This document shows, piece after piece, positions 25,540 through 34,088 of a stretch of DNA of 64,000 nucleotides. Below the pieces are notes generated by a model. That model was not told where the DNA came from. It did no database searches and saw nothing but the letters and a program-made list of their open reading frames with translations. Position 1 is the stretch's first letter, and each line of letters opens with the position of its first letter. The stretch spans positions 1 to 64,000 of the forward strand of contig NZ_JBPCCU010000013.1 in NCBI RefSeq assembly GCF_050971785.1. Reading direction: 5' to 3'. Position numbers and translations under genes: made by a program. This stretch comes from Actinomadura_E scrupuli. Lineage in GTDB: Bacteria; Actinomycetota; Actinomycetes; Streptosporangiales; Streptosporangiaceae.

Positions 25540-27012
25540 ATGTCCCATGAGGAACCGGCGCGGCTGCGCCTGGCGGACCGTTACCGGCTGGAGCGCCGCA
25601 TCGGCTGCGGCCGGACGTCGACGGTGTGGTGGGCCTGGGACGAGCTGCTCGGGCGGCCCGTCGCGGTCAAGGTGCTGAGCGTCTCGCTGCTGCCCGACCT
25701 GGCGTTGCGCGCCCGGCTCAGGGACGAGACCCGGGCGATCGCCGAAGTGACGCATCCGGGCATTCTGGCCGTCCACGACTTCGGCGAGGCCTCGGTCCCG
25801 GGAGGCCGGAGCACGCCGTTCCTCGTGATGGAGTACCTCCACGGCGAGAGCCTGGTGTCCCGGCTCGCACGCGGCCGGCTTCCGTGGCGGGAGGCCTCCC
25901 GCATGTGCGGGCAGGTGGCCTCGGCGCTGGCCTTCGTGCACGGCCGGGGGCTCATCCACCACAACGTGACACCGGCCAACATCTTCCTGACCGCGGACGG
26001 CGCCAAGGTACTCGGCCTGGGCATGGGCAAGACGGTGCACGGGGCGGAGTTCTCCGCGCTGGCGCTGTTCGAGCCGGCCGGCCCGCGCGCCGCATCCGCG
26101 TACGCCGCTCCCGAGCAGTTCGGCGGAGGACCCGTCACTCCCGCCGCCGACGTGTACGGGCTCGGGAGGATCCTGGCGGAGTCGCTGGTGGGCCGGCTGA
26201 CCCGGGAGACTCCGGTGCCGTCCGACGTCCCCGACGATCTCGCTCTGCTCTGCGTCCAGTGCCTGGCGCCCGACCCCCGCACCCGGCCGTCCGCCGCGGA
26301 CGTGGCCCGGCACCTCGCCGCTCTCGTACGGCCCGTCCACGACCTGCCCGGCCTTGCAACGCCGTCCGCGCCCGTGAGGCGCTCCGGCGCCGGGAGGACC
26401 TCTGGCGCCGGGGAAGGCGCGCGGAACGCCGCGCCCGGCCGTGCGGACGCGCCGCGGCCCCGGCGGGCGGGCAGGCGGCGGCGCGCCGCCGAACAGGCGG
26501 GACGCCGGCGCCGGCGCCGGCAGTTCGTGATCGACGCGGTGGCCGCGGCGATCGTCCTGTTCTTCCTGGTGGGCGTGATGAGGGGCACCTCCGACCACTC
26601 GGGCCGGTCCCCTGCCGGGCTGACCAACCATGCCGCGGCCCCCGCCCTGCAGCCCGGGAAGCGACCGCAGCCGGCTCGGACCCCCAAGCCGGCCAGGACC
26701 AAGGCCAGGACACCGGTGATGGCCGAACCCATGAGACCGCCCGTCCAGACCGGGCCGGCCCGCGCGCTGAACCGGCTGATGCGCGCCGTCCGGACGGGGG
26801 TCGGCCTGGGTGAGATCCGGCACGGGGTCGGCATCGAGCTGGACGGCATCGTGACCGGGCTACGCGACGACGTGCTGGCCGGCCGCCGGGTAAATCTCGA
26901 GCAGCGGGTGGCCGAGTTGCGCGCCACCATCGCCCGGCGGCTCGGGGAGGGCGGCATCTCCCAGGGCCAGGCCGACCTGCTGATCGCCTTGCTGCCGTCC
27001 GTCGCGCCCTGA
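25540..27012 (+). CDS. membrane pseudokinase, partner of the upstream kinase
   Basis: A 490-residue kinase homologue. The fold is complete: IGCGRTSTVWWAWDE, K44 in AVKVL, YAAPEQ. The chemistry is not: the HRD motif is H140-H141-N142, the following catalytic Lys is Thr (NVTPAN), and the DFG Asp is G159 (VLGLGMGK). It should not transfer phosphate. After a basic Pro/Ala linker there is one membrane helix (about residues 330 to 348) and a helical outer domain (RTGVGLGEIRHGVGIELDG ... LGEGGISQGQADLLIAL) homologous to that of the upstream kinase. It starts 6 bases after that gene's stop. It is probably an allosteric or sensory partner of the active kinase. Confidence 0.88.
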   Translation: MSHEEPARLRLADRYRLERRIGCGRTSTVWWAWDELLGRPVAVKVLSVSLLPDLALRARLRDETRAIAEVTHPGILAVHDFGEASVPGGRSTPFLVMEYLHGESLVSRLARGRLPWREASRMCGQVASALAFVHGRGLIHHNVTPANIFLTADGAKVLGLGMGKTVHGAEFSALALFEPAGPRAASAYAAPEQFGGGPVTPAADVYGLGRILAESLVGRLTRETPVPSDVPDDLALLCVQCLAPDPRTRPSAADVARHLAALVRPVHDLPGLATPSAPVRRSGAGRTSGAGEGARNAAPGRADAPRPRRAGRRRRAAEQAGRRRRRRQFVIDAVAAAIVLFFLVGVMRGTSDHSGRSPAGLTNHAAAPALQPGKRPQPARTPKPARTKARTPVMAEPMRPPVQTGPARALNRLMRAVRTGVGLGEIRHGVGIELDGIVTGLRDDVLAGRRVNLEQRVAELRATIARRLGEGGISQGQADLLIALLPSVAP

Positions 27013-27041
27013 CCCCACCGGCCCGGCGGACGTCTCCCGCC

Positions 27042-27086
27042 CGTACGACCGCCGTACGACCGCCGGACGACCCGCCGTACGACGCG
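27042..27086. repeat. short tandem repeats CGTACGACCGC
   Basis: Four near-identical 11- or 12-base copies (two perfect CGTACGACCGC, then CGGACGACCCGC and CGTACGACGCG) lie between the pseudokinase gene and the convergent nuclease gene. No function is evident. Confidence 0.6.
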
Positions 27087-27160
27087 ACGGCGCCGCGCAC
27101 CGGCGGCGGCTCGAGCGCGGAACGGCGGCGGCGAGGCTCCGGGCACGTGGCGCCCGCGGG

Positions 27161-27871
27161 TCACAGCGCCCAGGGTGCGGGGCCGGTGCAGGACGCCCAG
27201 CCGGCCAGGGCCTCGTTGTCGTAGACCCTGATGCCCATCTGCGCGGCGTAGGTCATGGCCTGCCGGGTGAAGCCCGAGGTCGTGACGACGGCCGCGATCT
27301 GCGCGCCGTGGATGCCGTAGCAGGTGCCGCCGAACTTCTGCAGGTCGGGCCCGGTGACCTTGTTGCCGGCGCGGTAGCGCTTGGCCTGGATCACCAGGCT
27401 CTGTCCCTGGGGGGTGGTCGCCACGACATCGGCGCCGAGATCGCCCGCGCCTCCGACGACCCGCACGTCGGAGCAGCCGTCCCGGGCGCAGAGGTACGCC
27501 AGGGCGTGCTCGAACTCGCGCGGGCTCATGGCGTGATAGGTGGCGATCTCGCGTGCGCGGGCCGCCTGGACCTGCTGCCGCCGGGCATCGGCCGCGGCCA
27601 GCCCGGCGCGCCGCCGCCACCACAGCGCCCCGGCGAGCACCGCCAGGGCGACGAGCAGGGCGGCCGCCGCGAGCGCGGCGCCCGGGTGCCGGGTCGCCAC
27701 CGTGGTCACGGCCTGGACCAGCGCCAGGCCACCGATCACGGTCCCGATCACCATGACGAGGACCCATGACCGGGCGTCGTCGCGACGCGACCGACCCGCC
27801 ACCCGCACCACCTCTCGCCACCGGCCGGGACACCGCCCGTCATCCAGAACGGTCTCATCCGGTGCCGACAT
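27161..27871 (-). CDS. membrane-anchored Mrr-type restriction endonuclease-like protein
   Basis: A 236-residue protein with two membrane helices in the N-terminal half (about residues 37 to 60 and 65 to 88, ending in LWWRRR) and a C-terminal Mrr_cat nuclease domain. The PD-(D/E)XK site is visible as GDLGADVVATTPQGQSLVIQAKRY (Asp, then Gln-x-Lys). The domain reads MSPREFEHALAYLCARDGCSDVRV at its start, as in the Mrr family. Tethering to the membrane means it would meet DNA entering the cell or near the envelope. No methylase accompanies it. A defence role is inference. Confidence 0.8.
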   Translation of the reverse strand: MSAPDETVLDDGRCPGRWREVVRVAGRSRRDDARSWVLVMVIGTVIGGLALVQAVTTVATRHPGAALAAAALLVALAVLAGALWWRRRAGLAAADARRQQVQAARAREIATYHAMSPREFEHALAYLCARDGCSDVRVVGGAGDLGADVVATTPQGQSLVIQAKRYRAGNKVTGPDLQKFGGTCYGIHGAQIAAVVTTSGFTRQAMTYAAQMGIRVYDNEALAGWASCTGPAPWAL

Positions 27872-27974
27872 AATCCACAGGTCCGCCAAGAGGCGACCCG
27901 GCGGAGGCGGCCTGCATAGGGTTGCCGTGGCCGGGAGCGGCCGGACGGACGGATCAGCGGTTAGAGGGGGACGT

Positions 27975-29318
27975 GTGGGGAAGGCGAACCGGGAGCGCCG
28001 CCGTGCCGCGGAGCGGGCGCGCAGGCAGTCCAGGGCGGAGCAGACCGGCTCGGGCCGGCCATCGGGCGACGGCACCCGCCCTCCCGCGGAGCAGGCCGAG
28101 CTGCTGATCTCCGAGGCGGTGCAGGCCCTGTTCGGCCGGGACGACACCCTGTTCCAGCACTGGGCGGACCAGCTGACCGTGCATCCCGCCGTCACCGGCT
28201 CGCCGAGCGCCGACCGGAGCCTGACGACGTTACTGCAGCGGGGCGTGGCCGCCGCCTGGCGCCGGGGCTGGCAGCCCGCCGACGTGATCCGGTTCGCCGG
28301 CCGCGAGCTCGGCAGACGGCACGCCCGCCTGGCCACGGACGTGATCGCGGCCGAGATGCGGGCCTACTCCGCGGCGACCGTCGACGAGCAGTGGGAGGCC
28401 CAGCTCACCGCGGCGGGTGCCCGGGTCTGGTGGGACGGCGACGACCGTCACCTCCCGCAGTGGACCGCCCGCGAGGGCATCGACCGGCACGCGATGGTGG
28501 TCTGCGCGCTGGAGCTGCTGCACCTGCTCAGCGCCCTGCCCGAGCTGGCCCCGCTCGGCCCGGCCCCGGGTGCCGCCCGCCGCCGCGCGCAGGCCGCTCC
28601 CCGGCCCGCCCGGTCCGTCGACCAGCGCATCCTGGGCCGGGTCCGGGCGCTGCTGGCCAAGGCGGAGTCGACCGAGTTCCCCGAGGAGGCCGAGGCGCTG
28701 AGCGGGCGGGCACAGCAGCTCATGGCCCGGCACAGCATCGACCACGCGCTGCTGGCGGCCGAGTCGGGCACCCCGGAGGAGCCGATCGGCCGCCGTCTGG
28801 CGATCGACAATCCGTACGAAGCGCCGAAGGCGGTGCTGCTGGACCTCGTCGCCGCCGCCAACCGGTGCCGTACGGTCTGGCATCGCGAGCTGGGCTTCTC
28901 CACCGTGCTCGGCTTCCCCTCCGATCTGGACGCCGTGGAGCTGCTGTTCACGTCACTGCTGGTGCAGGCCACCACGGCGCTGGTGCACGCCGGTTCCCGG
29001 CAGGACGCGCGGGGGCGCTCCAGCACCCGCTCCTTCCGGCACTCGTTCCTGACCGCGTACGCCCAGCGGATCGGCGAGCGGCTGGACGGGGCCACCGGCG
29101 AGGCGGTCCGGCAGGCGGCCGCCGAGCCCGCCGGCCGGGACCTGCTTCCGGTGCTCGCCGCCCGCGAGGAGTCGGTCGAGCAGGCCGTCGCGGCGCTGTT
29201 CCCGAAACTGACCCGCCACCGGGTGGGGGCCGTCCGCAACCACGAGGGCTGGCTGGCCGGGCGTGCCGCCGCCGACCTGGCCAGCCTGAACGCCCGCTCC
29301 GAGGTCACCCGGGACTGA
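27975..29318 (+). CDS. DUF2786 domain protein
   Basis: A 447-residue soluble protein. The DUF2786 segment is visible near residues 215 to 255 (ILGRVRALLAKAESTEFPEEAEAL ... LMARHSID). A basic N-terminal tail, a helical region with Trp-rich motifs and a C-terminal helical domain surround it. Function is unknown; the DUF2786 helix pair occurs in phage and actinomycete proteins. The GTG start has GAGGGGGA upstream, and the open frame further upstream looks non-coding. It is divergent from the Mrr-like gene by 103 bases and precedes a RecB-like nuclease gene on the same strand, so a DNA-related role is possible. Confidence 0.78.
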   Translation: MGKANRERRRAAERARRQSRAEQTGSGRPSGDGTRPPAEQAELLISEAVQALFGRDDTLFQHWADQLTVHPAVTGSPSADRSLTTLLQRGVAAAWRRGWQPADVIRFAGRELGRRHARLATDVIAAEMRAYSAATVDEQWEAQLTAAGARVWWDGDDRHLPQWTAREGIDRHAMVVCALELLHLLSALPELAPLGPAPGAARRRAQAAPRPARSVDQRILGRVRALLAKAESTEFPEEAEALSGRAQQLMARHSIDHALLAAESGTPEEPIGRRLAIDNPYEAPKAVLLDLVAAANRCRTVWHRELGFSTVLGFPSDLDAVELLFTSLLVQATTALVHAGSRQDARGRSSTRSFRHSFLTAYAQRIGERLDGATGEAVRQAAAEPAGRDLLPVLAAREESVEQAVAALFPKLTRHRVGAVRNHEGWLAGRAAADLASLNARSEVTRD

Positions 29319-29416
29319 AAGGCCCCTCCCGGCGGCCCGGCGGTTCCGGTCGCCCGCGGTGGTCCCCCGCTCTACCATCCCCCTGAGGCAGGTGAAGATC
29401 CACCCAGGGAGCGGAC

Positions 29417-31240
29417 ATCACTTCAGGAACCTGGACGCCCCGCCCCGGCCTGCGCGGCACCCCGGGCGTCATCCGGCTGTCGGCGAGCCAGCTCGACCAG
29501 GCCGGCGAGCGGTGCCGCGAGTTCGCGGCGCTCAAGGCCAGGCCGCGGCTGTGGCCGGAGCCGTCCGAGCGCCGCCGCTACGCCCCCTGGGAGTCGTTCC
29601 CCCTGGGTCTGGTCATGCGGGCGCTCGACGCCGCGGAGTTCGACGGCACCGACCTGGACGTGGCGGTCGGCGAGGCGCTCACCGAGAGCCGGTCGCCGCT
29701 GCACCCCGGCGCCGCCGGCTGGGTGCGGCACGCCTGCTCCGAGTACGTACGGGCCTGCCGCTGGCTGGAGGACGAGCTCGCCGCCGAGGGCGTCGCCCTG
29801 CGGCCGGAGAGCCGGCCGAGGGTCGTCCAGCACGGCTCGCCCGCCGAGCTGCGGATGCTGACCGCCTGGGGCCGGTGGTACGCCTCCGAGGACGGGGCGG
29901 TCCGGGAGTTCCGGCGGCTGCGCATCAGCCGTACCGGGCCGGCCGACGCTCCTTCGGCGCACGCGATCGCGTTCGTGGCGGCCACCGGGCTGCGCGCCGT
30001 GGGCGCCGTCTACCGCGACCTCCCGGTGGAGGTACGGCCCGACGACGGCGCACCGGCGCGGATCAGGGTGGTCGAGGTCGCCCTGGCCGAGGACGTGATG
30101 CCCAAGGTCCTGGTCGACGCCGCGCCCGAGGAGGTCAGGCGGGGTTATCGCGTGCACGCCCAGCCGGTCGCGGCCGATCTGGCCTTCGGCGGGGAGCGCA
30201 GGCCCGGCGCCGACTGCGCCGAGTGCAAGCTCCGGGAGAGCTGTGACGCCCTCCCCCGCACCCCCGGCCTGCTGGGCCTGGCAGACCGGGGCACGCACCG
30301 GCGGACCTGGTCGGTGACCACCGGGCGTCAGTATCAGATCTGCCCCGCCCAGGCGCACCTGCGGGAGCTGCGCATCCCCGGCGACCACGGCGAGGAGAGC
30401 CCCGCGGTACGCCGTGGCAGGGTCGTGCACGAATGGCTCGCGGCCGCCCACTCCCGTACGCCGACGCGGCCCTGCACACCGGCGGACCTGCCCGAGCCGG
30501 ACGCCGTACGCCTCGGCCTGGCCGGGGAGTTCATGACGCCCGAGGAGTACCGGGAGGCCAGGCCGTTCCTGATCGGGCATCTGGAGGTCTGCCCGCTCGC
30601 GGGGAGCGGCGCGATCACCGGGATCACGGCCGAGCCGACCGTCGCCGCCTACGACCCCGCGGCCGACGTCGTGGTGATCGCCGGGCCGGACCTGCTCCGG
30701 CGGGTGGACGGCCGGCTGGTCTACCGCGAGCAGAAGACCACCACCGGCCCGGACCGCTTCACGGCGGACGGGGCGCTGGCCCAGGTCCCGCAGCTGGCCC
30801 TGGCCGTCTGCCTGATCGCCGACGGGGTCTTCGGCGGGGCCGGCGGCGGGCGATCGGGCGGGGGCGGGCCGGTGCCCGGCACCGTCGAGCTGGAGGTGAT
30901 GTCGCCGCTGCGCGCCGGGGTCCTCACCTTCGACACCGCCGACCCGGCCGTCGTCGGCGCCGCCCGCCGGATCGTCACCGGCCTGGTGCGCGACTGGCAC
31001 CACGACACCGCCTTCCGGGCCCGGCCGGGCCGCTGGTGCACCGCCTGCCCGGTGGCCCGGTGGTGTCCCGACCGGGCCGGCGCGGAGGGGCCCGGGGACC
31101 TGCCGATCGAGGTCGACGGCGTCCTCATCGATCCCCGCACCGGCGAGGTCCTGGAGGGCACCGGCCTGCTCAGCGGGCGCGCGGAGGCCGTGTCGGCGGC
31201 CATCGCCGATCCCGAGCCCGACGAGGAGCCCCCGTTCTGA
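29417..31240 (+). CDS. RecB-family PD-(D/E)XK nuclease with Fe-S cysteines; apparent ATC start
   Basis: About 607 residues. Toward the C-terminal part are HEWLAAAH, YREQKTTTG (catalytic Lys) and the cysteines CTACPVARWCP plus an upstream QICPAQ, the layout of RecB/AddB-like nucleases with a 4Fe-4S cluster. A second cysteine cluster (CAECKLRESC, about residue 270) lies in the middle. The first ATG in frame is at 29615, but the 66 codons before it are clearly coding (GVIRLSASQLDQAGERCREF). No ATG, GTG or TTG occurs between the upstream stop and 29615. AGGGAG (29406-29411) lies 5 bases before an ATC at 29417, so I start there; CTG at 29450 is an alternative. It lies 98 bases after the DUF2786 gene. 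Confidence 0.7.
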   Translation: MTSGTWTPRPGLRGTPGVIRLSASQLDQAGERCREFAALKARPRLWPEPSERRRYAPWESFPLGLVMRALDAAEFDGTDLDVAVGEALTESRSPLHPGAAGWVRHACSEYVRACRWLEDELAAEGVALRPESRPRVVQHGSPAELRMLTAWGRWYASEDGAVREFRRLRISRTGPADAPSAHAIAFVAATGLRAVGAVYRDLPVEVRPDDGAPARIRVVEVALAEDVMPKVLVDAAPEEVRRGYRVHAQPVAADLAFGGERRPGADCAECKLRESCDALPRTPGLLGLADRGTHRRTWSVTTGRQYQICPAQAHLRELRIPGDHGEESPAVRRGRVVHEWLAAAHSRTPTRPCTPADLPEPDAVRLGLAGEFMTPEEYREARPFLIGHLEVCPLAGSGAITGITAEPTVAAYDPAADVVVIAGPDLLRRVDGRLVYREQKTTTGPDRFTADGALAQVPQLALAVCLIADGVFGGAGGGRSGGGGPVPGTVELEVMSPLRAGVLTFDTADPAVVGAARRIVTGLVRDWHHDTAFRARPGRWCTACPVARWCPDRAGAEGPGDLPIEVDGVLIDPRTGEVLEGTGLLSGRAEAVSAAIADPEPDEEPPF

Positions 31241-31252
31241 GCGAAGCCGCGC

Positions 31253-31999
31253 TCAGCCGCGGACCGCGCGGATCTGGAGCCGGACGTAGTCGATGACCGG
31301 CTCGGTGAGCCGTGCGGCCACCGCCCGGACGAAGCCCGGCCGCGCGGCCGGCGGGAGCTCGCGCAGGTGCGGCCCGAGCATCACGGTGGCCAGATAGGCC
31401 TCCAGCGGGTCGCCGGGCTCCAGCCGCGCCGGATCCGGGACCAGCCGGACCTGGACGTCCCGGAAGCCGGCCGCGCGCAGCCGCTCGGTGGTCTCGTCGA
31501 TCCCGGCGAAGTTCCAGTACCGGCCGTCGTCCCCGCCCTGGACCTCGGCCAGCGCCCGGCGGAACTCCACGATGTTGCCCGCGCCGCCGGCCTCCGCGAC
31601 GAACCTGCCGCCGGGCCGCAGCACCGCGGCGAGGTGGCGGAACACCGCGGCGTGGTCGGGCAGCCAGTGCAGGGTCGCGACGCTCATCGCCGCGTCCACG
31701 GGTGACGGGAGGGGCAGCGGTTCCCGCACGTCGGCCTGGACGACGGTGACCCGGTCGAGACGGCCGCGCAGCCGGGTCCTGAGCTCGGCGAGCATCTGCG
31801 CCGACCCGTCCACGGCGACCACCCGGCCCGCGGGCAGCGCGTCGAGCAGCCGGCCGGCATCGCGCCCGGTCCCGCAGCCGAGGTCGAGGACCGTCTCGTC
31901 ACCCGCCGGGCCGAGCCGCTCGATGACCTCGCCGCCCCAGCGCTCGTGCGGGAGCGGCAGTGCCGCGTAGCTCCGCGCGTCCCATTCCAGCAGCTCCAC
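31253..31999 (-). CDS. SAM-dependent methyltransferase (trans-aconitate methyltransferase-like)
   Basis: A 248-residue class I methyltransferase. Motif I is VLDLGCGTGRDAGRLL, with VVAVDGSAQML and VVQADVREPLP following, and LHWLPDHAAVFRHLAAVLRPGG is typical of the UbiE/Tam group. Substrate is not predictable; Tam-like enzymes methylate trans-aconitate. I chose the GTG at 31999 because GAGGAG lies 8 bases upstream; a GTG at 32014 is also in frame. It is convergent with the nuclease gene (12 bases) and divergent from the regulator operon at 32191. Confidence 0.82.
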   Translation of the reverse strand: MELLEWDARSYAALPLPHERWGGEVIERLGPAGDETVLDLGCGTGRDAGRLLDALPAGRVVAVDGSAQMLAELRTRLRGRLDRVTVVQADVREPLPLPSPVDAAMSVATLHWLPDHAAVFRHLAAVLRPGGRFVAEAGGAGNIVEFRRALAEVQGGDDGRYWNFAGIDETTERLRAAGFRDVQVRLVPDPARLEPGDPLEAYLATVMLGPHLRELPPAARPGFVRAVAARLTEPVIDYVRLQIRAVRG

Positions 32000-32130
32000 G
32001 GCACCGCTCCTCACCGGTCCGCGATGAACGGCACCGCGGACGCCTCGCCTGCCGTACGCACCCTACTCGCATCTCACTGGGCAAGACAGATCGTCTCACC
32101 ATCCAGAACACCGGCCGGCCATCGGTCTAC

Positions 32131-32158
32131 TACTTGCCATAGTGGAAAGTACTTGCCA
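32131..32158 (+). promoter_or_regulatory. tandem direct repeat TACTTGCCA, likely operator
   Basis: TACTTGCCA occurs at 32131-32139 and again at 32150-32158, so the period is 19 bases, with similar flanks (each followed about 6 bases later by GAAA). It lies 33 bases before the membrane-protein/regulator operon. The autoregulator encoded at 32640 is the natural candidate to bind it. Confidence 0.5.
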
Positions 32159-32190
32159 CACTCGAAACGAACCGACCTTCCGGAGGACCC

Positions 32191-32643
32191 ATGAACGGGC
32201 ACGACCCGGTGGACGCCGTGACCGCGCAGGGCGCGCTCGACCACGCCGCACGGCTCCGTGCCACGGTGGACCACCGTTCCCGCTGGCTGGTCCGCTACCA
32301 GACGGTGTTCGGCGCGGCGGCCTTCCTTATGGTGCTGACGCTCGGGATGCTGGACGGGCCGGCCGGGGTCATCGCCGGCACGGCCGTCTGGGTGGCCGTC
32401 ATCGTGGCGCTGAGCGTCTACGCGATCCGGCAGCCGGTCGCCCACCGGGGAACGGCCGTGGCGCACGGGGCGATGCTCACCACCTGGGGGCTGCTGTACG
32501 CGACCGTACTGGCCGTGGGCACCGCGCTGTTCCCCGGCGAACCCGGCTGGTGGCTGCCCGGCGCCGTGGCGGTGTCACTGCCCGGCTTCGTGAGCGCGTA
32601 CCTGACGTCCCGCCGCCTGGCCCGGCCGGAGAGGCCGCGGTGA
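32191..32643 (+). CDS. small four-helix membrane protein
   Basis: A 150-residue membrane protein with four predicted helices (FGAAAFLMVLTLGML, GVIAGTAVWVAVIVALSVY, MLTTWGLLYATVLAVGTAL, WWLPGAVAVSLPGFVSAYL) and a soluble N-terminal 30 residues. I do not recognise a family. Its stop overlaps the GTG start of a winged-helix regulator (GTGA). This pairing of a small membrane protein with a winged-helix regulator recurs in actinomycetes. GGAGGA precedes the ATG. Confidence 0.75.
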   Translation: MNGHDPVDAVTAQGALDHAARLRATVDHRSRWLVRYQTVFGAAAFLMVLTLGMLDGPAGVIAGTAVWVAVIVALSVYAIRQPVAHRGTAVAHGAMLTTWGLLYATVLAVGTALFPGEPGWWLPGAVAVSLPGFVSAYLTSRRLARPERPR

Positions 32644-32987
32644 GCCATCCACGGCACGGGCTGGACGAGGTCATCCACTCGCCGGTCAGGTTCTCCATCG
32701 TGGCGACGCTGGCGGGCGCGGAGAAGGCCGAGTTCGGGTACGTGCGCGACACCGTGGAGATCAGCGACTCGGTCCTGTCCAAGCAGGCCGCCACCCTGGA
32801 GCAGGCCGGCTACGTCAAGGTCACCAAGGGGCACGTGGGCAAGCGCCCGCGCACCTGGCTGTCCCTGACCGGCGCGGGCCGACGGGCCTTCGCCGCGCAC
32901 TGCGCGGCGCTTCGGATGATCGCGGAGGACGCCGGGGGGCTTCCCGCCGCCGGGAGCCGGAGATCGCCGGGGCCACGTCCCGGGTGA
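32640..32987 (+). CDS. winged-helix transcriptional regulator
   Basis: A 115-residue single-domain DNA-binding protein: LDEVIHSPVRFSIVATLAGAEKAEFGYVRDTVEISDSVLSKQ is a winged-helix fold of the MarR/ArsR-like 'winged helix DNA-binding' group, with the wing KGHVGKRPRTWLSLTGAG. It overlaps the membrane-protein gene by 4 bases. It probably represses its own operon through the repeats at 32131-32158. Effector is unknown. Confidence 0.82.
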   Translation: MSHPRHGLDEVIHSPVRFSIVATLAGAEKAEFGYVRDTVEISDSVLSKQAATLEQAGYVKVTKGHVGKRPRTWLSLTGAGRRAFAAHCAALRMIAEDAGGLPAAGSRRSPGPRPG

Positions 32988-33140
32988 CGCGCGCCGCGGC
33001 CACCGACCGGCGGCGGCTCACCCGTCCGGACCAGGCCCATGGTCCGGGTCAGGCCGGGCCCCGCGAAGTAGCCGCTCAGCGGCCGCTGTGATCCGGCGTA
33101 CATTGCAGGGACGGCGGCCGACCCCGGAGGGAGCGCGTAC

Positions 33141-33974
33141 ATGGCGGGCAGGGCACTGGTGCTGGGCGGCGGCGGGGTGACCGGGATCGCCTGGGAGTGG
33201 GGGATCCTGACCGGGCTGCGGGAGGCCGGGGTCGACCTGACGACGGCCGACCTGGTCGTGGGCACCTCGGCCGGTGCGGCCGTGGGCGCGCAGGTCGCGG
33301 CGGGCGTCGATCCGGCCGAGCGTTACGCGGTGCAGCTCGCCGGGGCGGCCGGGGAGATCGCGGCCAGGCTACGCCCGCTGACGATCGCGCGGCTCGGCTG
33401 GGCGACGCTGCGGTCGCGCGGCGCCCAGCAGGCCGGCGCCGCCTTCGGGCGGCTCGCGCTTGCCGCCATCACCGTTCCGGAGGCGGAACGGCGGGCCGTC
33501 ATCGCCTCCCGGCTTCCGGTCCAGACCTGGCCGGAGGACCGGCGGCTGCTGCTGACCGCGGTGGACGCCGCCACCGGTGAGTTCACCGTCTTCCACTCCG
33601 GCAGCGGCGTGCCGCTGGTGGAGGCGGTGGCCGCGAGCTGCGCCGTGCCTGGGGTGTGGCCGCCGGTGACCATCGGCGGCCGCCGCTACATCGACGGTGG
33701 CATGCGCTCGGCCACCAACGCCGACCTGGCCACCGGACACGACCGCGTCGTCGTCATCGCCCCGATCACCCGGGGCTTCGGCCCGATCGCCGGAGTGGCC
33801 TCCCAGGTGGCGCGGCTGAACGGGAAGGCGACGGTGGTCTCCCCCGGCCAGGACGCCCGGCGGGCCATCGGCCGCAACAGCCTCGACCCGTCCCGCCGGG
33901 CCCCCGCGGCGCGGGCCGGCCACGCGCAGGCCGCCGCGGTCGCCGACCAGGTCGCCGCCGTCTGGTCGGCCTGA
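33141..33974 (+). CDS. patatin-like phospholipase
   Basis: A 277-residue patatin-family lipid hydrolase. The oxyanion loop is LVLGGGGVTGIAWEWGIL, the nucleophile Ser lies in VVGTSAGAAVG (about residue 44), and the catalytic Asp in YIDGGMRS. The family cleaves acyl chains from phospholipids or neutral lipids. No signal peptide is visible, so it is probably cytoplasmic. A strong GGAGGGAG precedes the ATG. It is followed by a terminator shared with the convergent katG. Confidence 0.88.
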   Translation: MAGRALVLGGGGVTGIAWEWGILTGLREAGVDLTTADLVVGTSAGAAVGAQVAAGVDPAERYAVQLAGAAGEIAARLRPLTIARLGWATLRSRGAQQAGAAFGRLALAAITVPEAERRAVIASRLPVQTWPEDRRLLLTAVDAATGEFTVFHSGSGVPLVEAVAASCAVPGVWPPVTIGGRRYIDGGMRSATNADLATGHDRVVVIAPITRGFGPIAGVASQVARLNGKATVVSPGQDARRAIGRNSLDPSRRAPAARAGHAQAAAVADQVAAVWSA

Positions 33975-34045
33975 AGCCGGCCGTCCGCGTCGCCCGTACG
34001 GGCGGCATCCCGGCAAAAGGGCCCGTCGTCCGCTTCGGACCGGGA

Positions 34046-34083
34046 ACGTCCAGGCCGGCCGGGGCGCCGGCCGGCCTGGACGT
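34046..34083. terminator. bidirectional terminator between the patatin gene and katG
   Basis: A perfect inverted repeat with 17-base arms (ACGTCCAGGCCGGCCGG and its complement) and a 4-base loop sits 5 bases from the katG stop and 72 bases after the patatin stop. It can serve both convergent transcripts. Confidence 0.85.
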
Positions 34084-34088
34084 CGTGA

